DNA from: Bdellovibrionales bacterium
Lineage (GTDB): Bacteria > Bdellovibrionota > UBA2428
Direction: 5' to 3'
Length of the DNA: 9,808 nucleotides
Assembly: GCA_018266335.1 (NCBI GenBank)
Contig: JAFEAR010000010.1
Location: 1 to 9,808 of the forward strand
Shown: positions 8,767 to 9,808 of the stretch, piece by piece
Layout: every line of letters starts with the position of its first letter
How positions within the stretch are numbered: position 1 is the first letter of the stretch
Notes under the pieces: model-generated
The model's input: the letters and a program-made list of their open reading frames with translations, nothing else
What the model was told of the DNA's origin: nothing
Databases searched by the model: none
Made by a program: the position numbers and the translations under genes

Positions 8767-9279
8767 CTACGGAATGCCGCTGGCCTTGATTGCTTCGGCT
8801 AAGTTCTCGGCGATGAGCAGAAGCTCTGCCGCTTTGAGCCTAATCTTCCAGTCGATTGGAGGAGGGTTGTCCTTATCGCCGTGTGGCCTGTCACTTAGCG
8901 TGATCATGACCTTATCCGGATTGCGGTCATTGCTATCGAAATCAACTCGTCCATGAGCGATAGCGTTGCGCACTCGGGTGAAGAACCTACTGGTGTTCCC
9001 GCAATGTTTGAAGGGATCAAGACATAAAGACGGTGCAGCGAGAACTACTCGCAAACGGGTCTGTGCCTGGTTTGGACTGTTCCAAGAACATTTGCAGTAG
9101 TGCGAGAAAAAGTTCTTGAGATCCGCTCGCTCCCGTGTGAAAACGAGCAGCGTCAAGAGAGAGTTGACGCCATGGGTGATCAAATGAACGTCTTCGTGCC
9201 TAGCGTGAGCCGCCTTCATAAACGCGAGGTTCTTGAGTGAGCGCTCAATCAAGCCCGCAGGCGTTTGACGAGGAGACAT
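8767..9279 (-). CDS. putative HEPN-domain protein (pEK499_p136-like), possible RNase
   Basis: This is a small predicted cytoplasmic protein of 170 residues, with no signal peptide or membrane segment. The key feature is RVRNAIAHGRV (residues 102-112), which contains the HEPN catalytic signature R-N-x3-H (R104, H109) on a predicted helix. An N-terminal helix pair, GLIERSLKNLAFMKA then ITHGVNSLLTLLVF, and a C-terminal helix (about 145-166) fit an all-helical HEPN fold. The N-terminal 'RSLKNL...VNSLLTLLVF' pattern reminds me of the pEK499_p136 HEPN family; this is recall, not a search. HEPN proteins with this motif are often metal-independent RNases in toxin-antitoxin, abortive-infection and restriction-linked systems. 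I chose the ATG at 9279; an in-frame GTG at 9432 would add 51 residues that look non-coding. The gene is codirectional with drmD and 100 bp upstream of it. Sampled GC is lower than in drmD. No separate MNT-type antitoxin gene is visible beside it. Function in DISARM is inferred from position only. Confidence 0.68.
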   Translation of the reverse strand: MSPRQTPAGLIERSLKNLAFMKAAHARHEDVHLITHGVNSLLTLLVFTRERADLKNFFSHYCKCSWNSPNQAQTRLRVVLAAPSLCLDPFKHCGNTSRFFTRVRNAIAHGRVDFDSNDRNPDKVMITLSDRPHGDKDNPPPIDWKIRLKAAELLLIAENLAEAIKASGIP

Positions 9280-9288
9280 CTCGATAAA

Positions 9289-9316
9289 TGTATATGACAA
9301 GTGCGGGGAATGTCTA
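9289..9316 (-). promoter_or_regulatory. candidate sigma70-type promoter of the HEPN gene
   Basis: On the minus strand there is TAGACA (9316-9311, 5/6 match to TTGACA), a 16-nt spacer, then TATACA (9294-9289, 4/6 match to TATAAT). The -10 box ends only 9 nt before the ATG at 9279, so transcription would begin almost at the start codon, giving a leaderless or nearly leaderless mRNA. This agrees with the lack of a clear Shine-Dalgarno there. Such matches occur by chance, so this is tentative. Confidence 0.3.
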
Positions 9317-9456
9317 TGCCCCGGAGCGATTTTTGAACGGGGAATTTGGAAAGCATGTGTTCGCGAGGTGTCTGCCCGGTTGGATGCGTGTGGCCCTATC
9401 AGGCCAGGACAATTCTGATTCAAGCCAGGCACCGATTGCCCGCTGCTTGGGTGAAT

Positions 9457-9496
9457 CGAATAGAGCTAAGATGGTGGGTCAACTGATCTCTATTCG
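9457..9496. repeat. 9-bp perfect inverted repeat with 22-bp spacer
   Basis: CGAATAGAG at 9457-9465 is exactly complemented by CTCTATTCG at 9488-9496. The arms lie about 180-220 bp upstream of the HEPN start, further than a typical promoter-proximal operator. They could be paired regulator half-sites, a long-loop hairpin or chance. Confidence 0.45.
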
Positions 9497-9611
9497 CGAG
9501 TAGGGTTTTTTGCCGCACATTTCACGAGTCGCCTTGGCGCACAGCGGCAATGCTTGGGGAGGGCCTGGTCCGCGCTCCCGCCAAGATAGGAAGGAAACGA
9601 GGGAGTGGGCT

Positions 9612-9634
9612 GCCCGCATGACGGGCTTCTTTAT
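9612..9634 (+). terminator. weak candidate rho-independent terminator
   Basis: GCCCG (9612-9616), a 5-nt loop and CGGGC (9622-9626) form a 5-bp all-GC stem, followed on the plus strand by the T-rich TTCTTTATT. The stem is short and the tail interrupted. No plus-strand gene that would need it is visible upstream, so it may be a relic or chance. Confidence 0.3.
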
Positions 9635-9750
9635 TCGCAGCACGCGGGTCTGGTCCCGGTCATACCCTGGCACGGCGGCGGGAGCGTGCGTGGGCGAGCG
9701 TAAGAGCGCGGGTGCAGCTGTGTGGGGATGGCCGGTCTCTCGCCTTGCGC

Positions 9751-9769
9751 TATTGCAGTTTATGCAATA
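9751..9769. repeat. perfect 7-bp inverted repeat, TATTGCA-N5-TGCAATA
   Basis: TATTGCA (9751-9757) and TGCAATA (9763-9769) are exact inverted complements around GTTTA. The site is AT-rich within a GC-rich surrounding. The size suits a dimeric repressor operator or a recombinase core site, and no protein in the window points to either. Confidence 0.5.
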
Positions 9770-9808
9770 ATTGGGCCAGGTGAGAGGTATGGCCTTCACG
9801 CAACTCCG

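Larger units (their letters stand above)
9280..9808. other. about 530 bp without a convincing gene upstream of the HEPN gene
   Basis: Open frames exist on both strands here (for example 9799-9479 minus and 9510-9770 plus), but they overlap each other, have proline/arginine-rich or low-complexity translations, lack good ribosome binding sites, and I recognise neither. The stretch holds the candidate HEPN promoter, a spaced inverted repeat (9457-9496), a weak hairpin with a T-rich tail (9612-9634) and a short perfect inverted repeat near the edge (9751-9769). I see no tRNA, integrase or transposase. Confidence 0.5.

Noticed and set aside
9280..9432. Longer HEPN start at an in-frame GTG (9432)
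   Set aside because: The 51 added residues look non-coding and there is no Shine-Dalgarno; the family-like sequence begins after the ATG at 9279.
9479..9799. 106-residue minus-strand open frame upstream of the HEPN gene
   Set aside because: Its translation is rich in P, R and A, with no recognisable motif, it has no ribosome binding site, and it is overlapped by an equally unconvincing plus-strand frame (9510-9770).
1..9808. CRISPR array, tRNA or insertion sequence
   Set aside because: I looked for regularly spaced repeats, cloverleaf-like sequence and transposase frames and saw none.

Overview
The window carries the 5' part of a class 1 DISARM anti-phage locus, read entirely from the minus strand, with a small HEPN-type gene just upstream of it. 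In transcription order (right to left) the genes are: a putative HEPN-domain protein (9279-8767), drmD, a SNF2-family helicase (8666-5454), drmMI, an N6-adenine DNA methyltransferase (5449-1382), and drmA, a DISARM helicase (1385 to the window edge at 1, cut after 461 codons). The gene order drmD-drmMI-drmA is that known for class 1 DISARM, so drmB (DUF1998) and drmC (phospholipase-D-like) would be expected next, beyond base 1. I cannot see them.

The three drm genes are tightly packed. drmD and drmMI are 4 nt apart if the ATG start at 5449 is used. drmMI and drmA overlap by the 4 bases ATGA. This points to a single, translationally coupled operon. The HEPN gene lies 100 bp upstream in the same orientation, with no convincing terminator between them, so it may be the first gene of the operon or a separately driven accessory.

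From family knowledge, DrmMI methylates host DNA to mark self, DrmA (with DrmB) recognises incoming unmodified DNA, and DrmD is the class 1 SNF2-like motor. A HEPN protein with an intact R-x4-H motif would add a possible RNase arm to a DNA-targeting system. That functional link is inference from position only.

The right end (9280-9808, about 530 bp) has no convincing gene. It holds a possible promoter for the HEPN gene, a 9-bp inverted repeat, a weak plus-strand hairpin with a T-rich tail, and a perfect 7-bp inverted repeat near the edge.

The organism is a moderately GC-rich bacterium. Base composition is uneven: sampled lines in drmD reach about 67% GC, while lines in the C-terminal half of drmMI and in the HEPN gene fall to 40-45%. 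This fits a mosaic, horizontally moved defence island. There is no rRNA, tRNA or housekeeping gene to fix the phylum. An acidobacterial or other soil lineage is only a guess.
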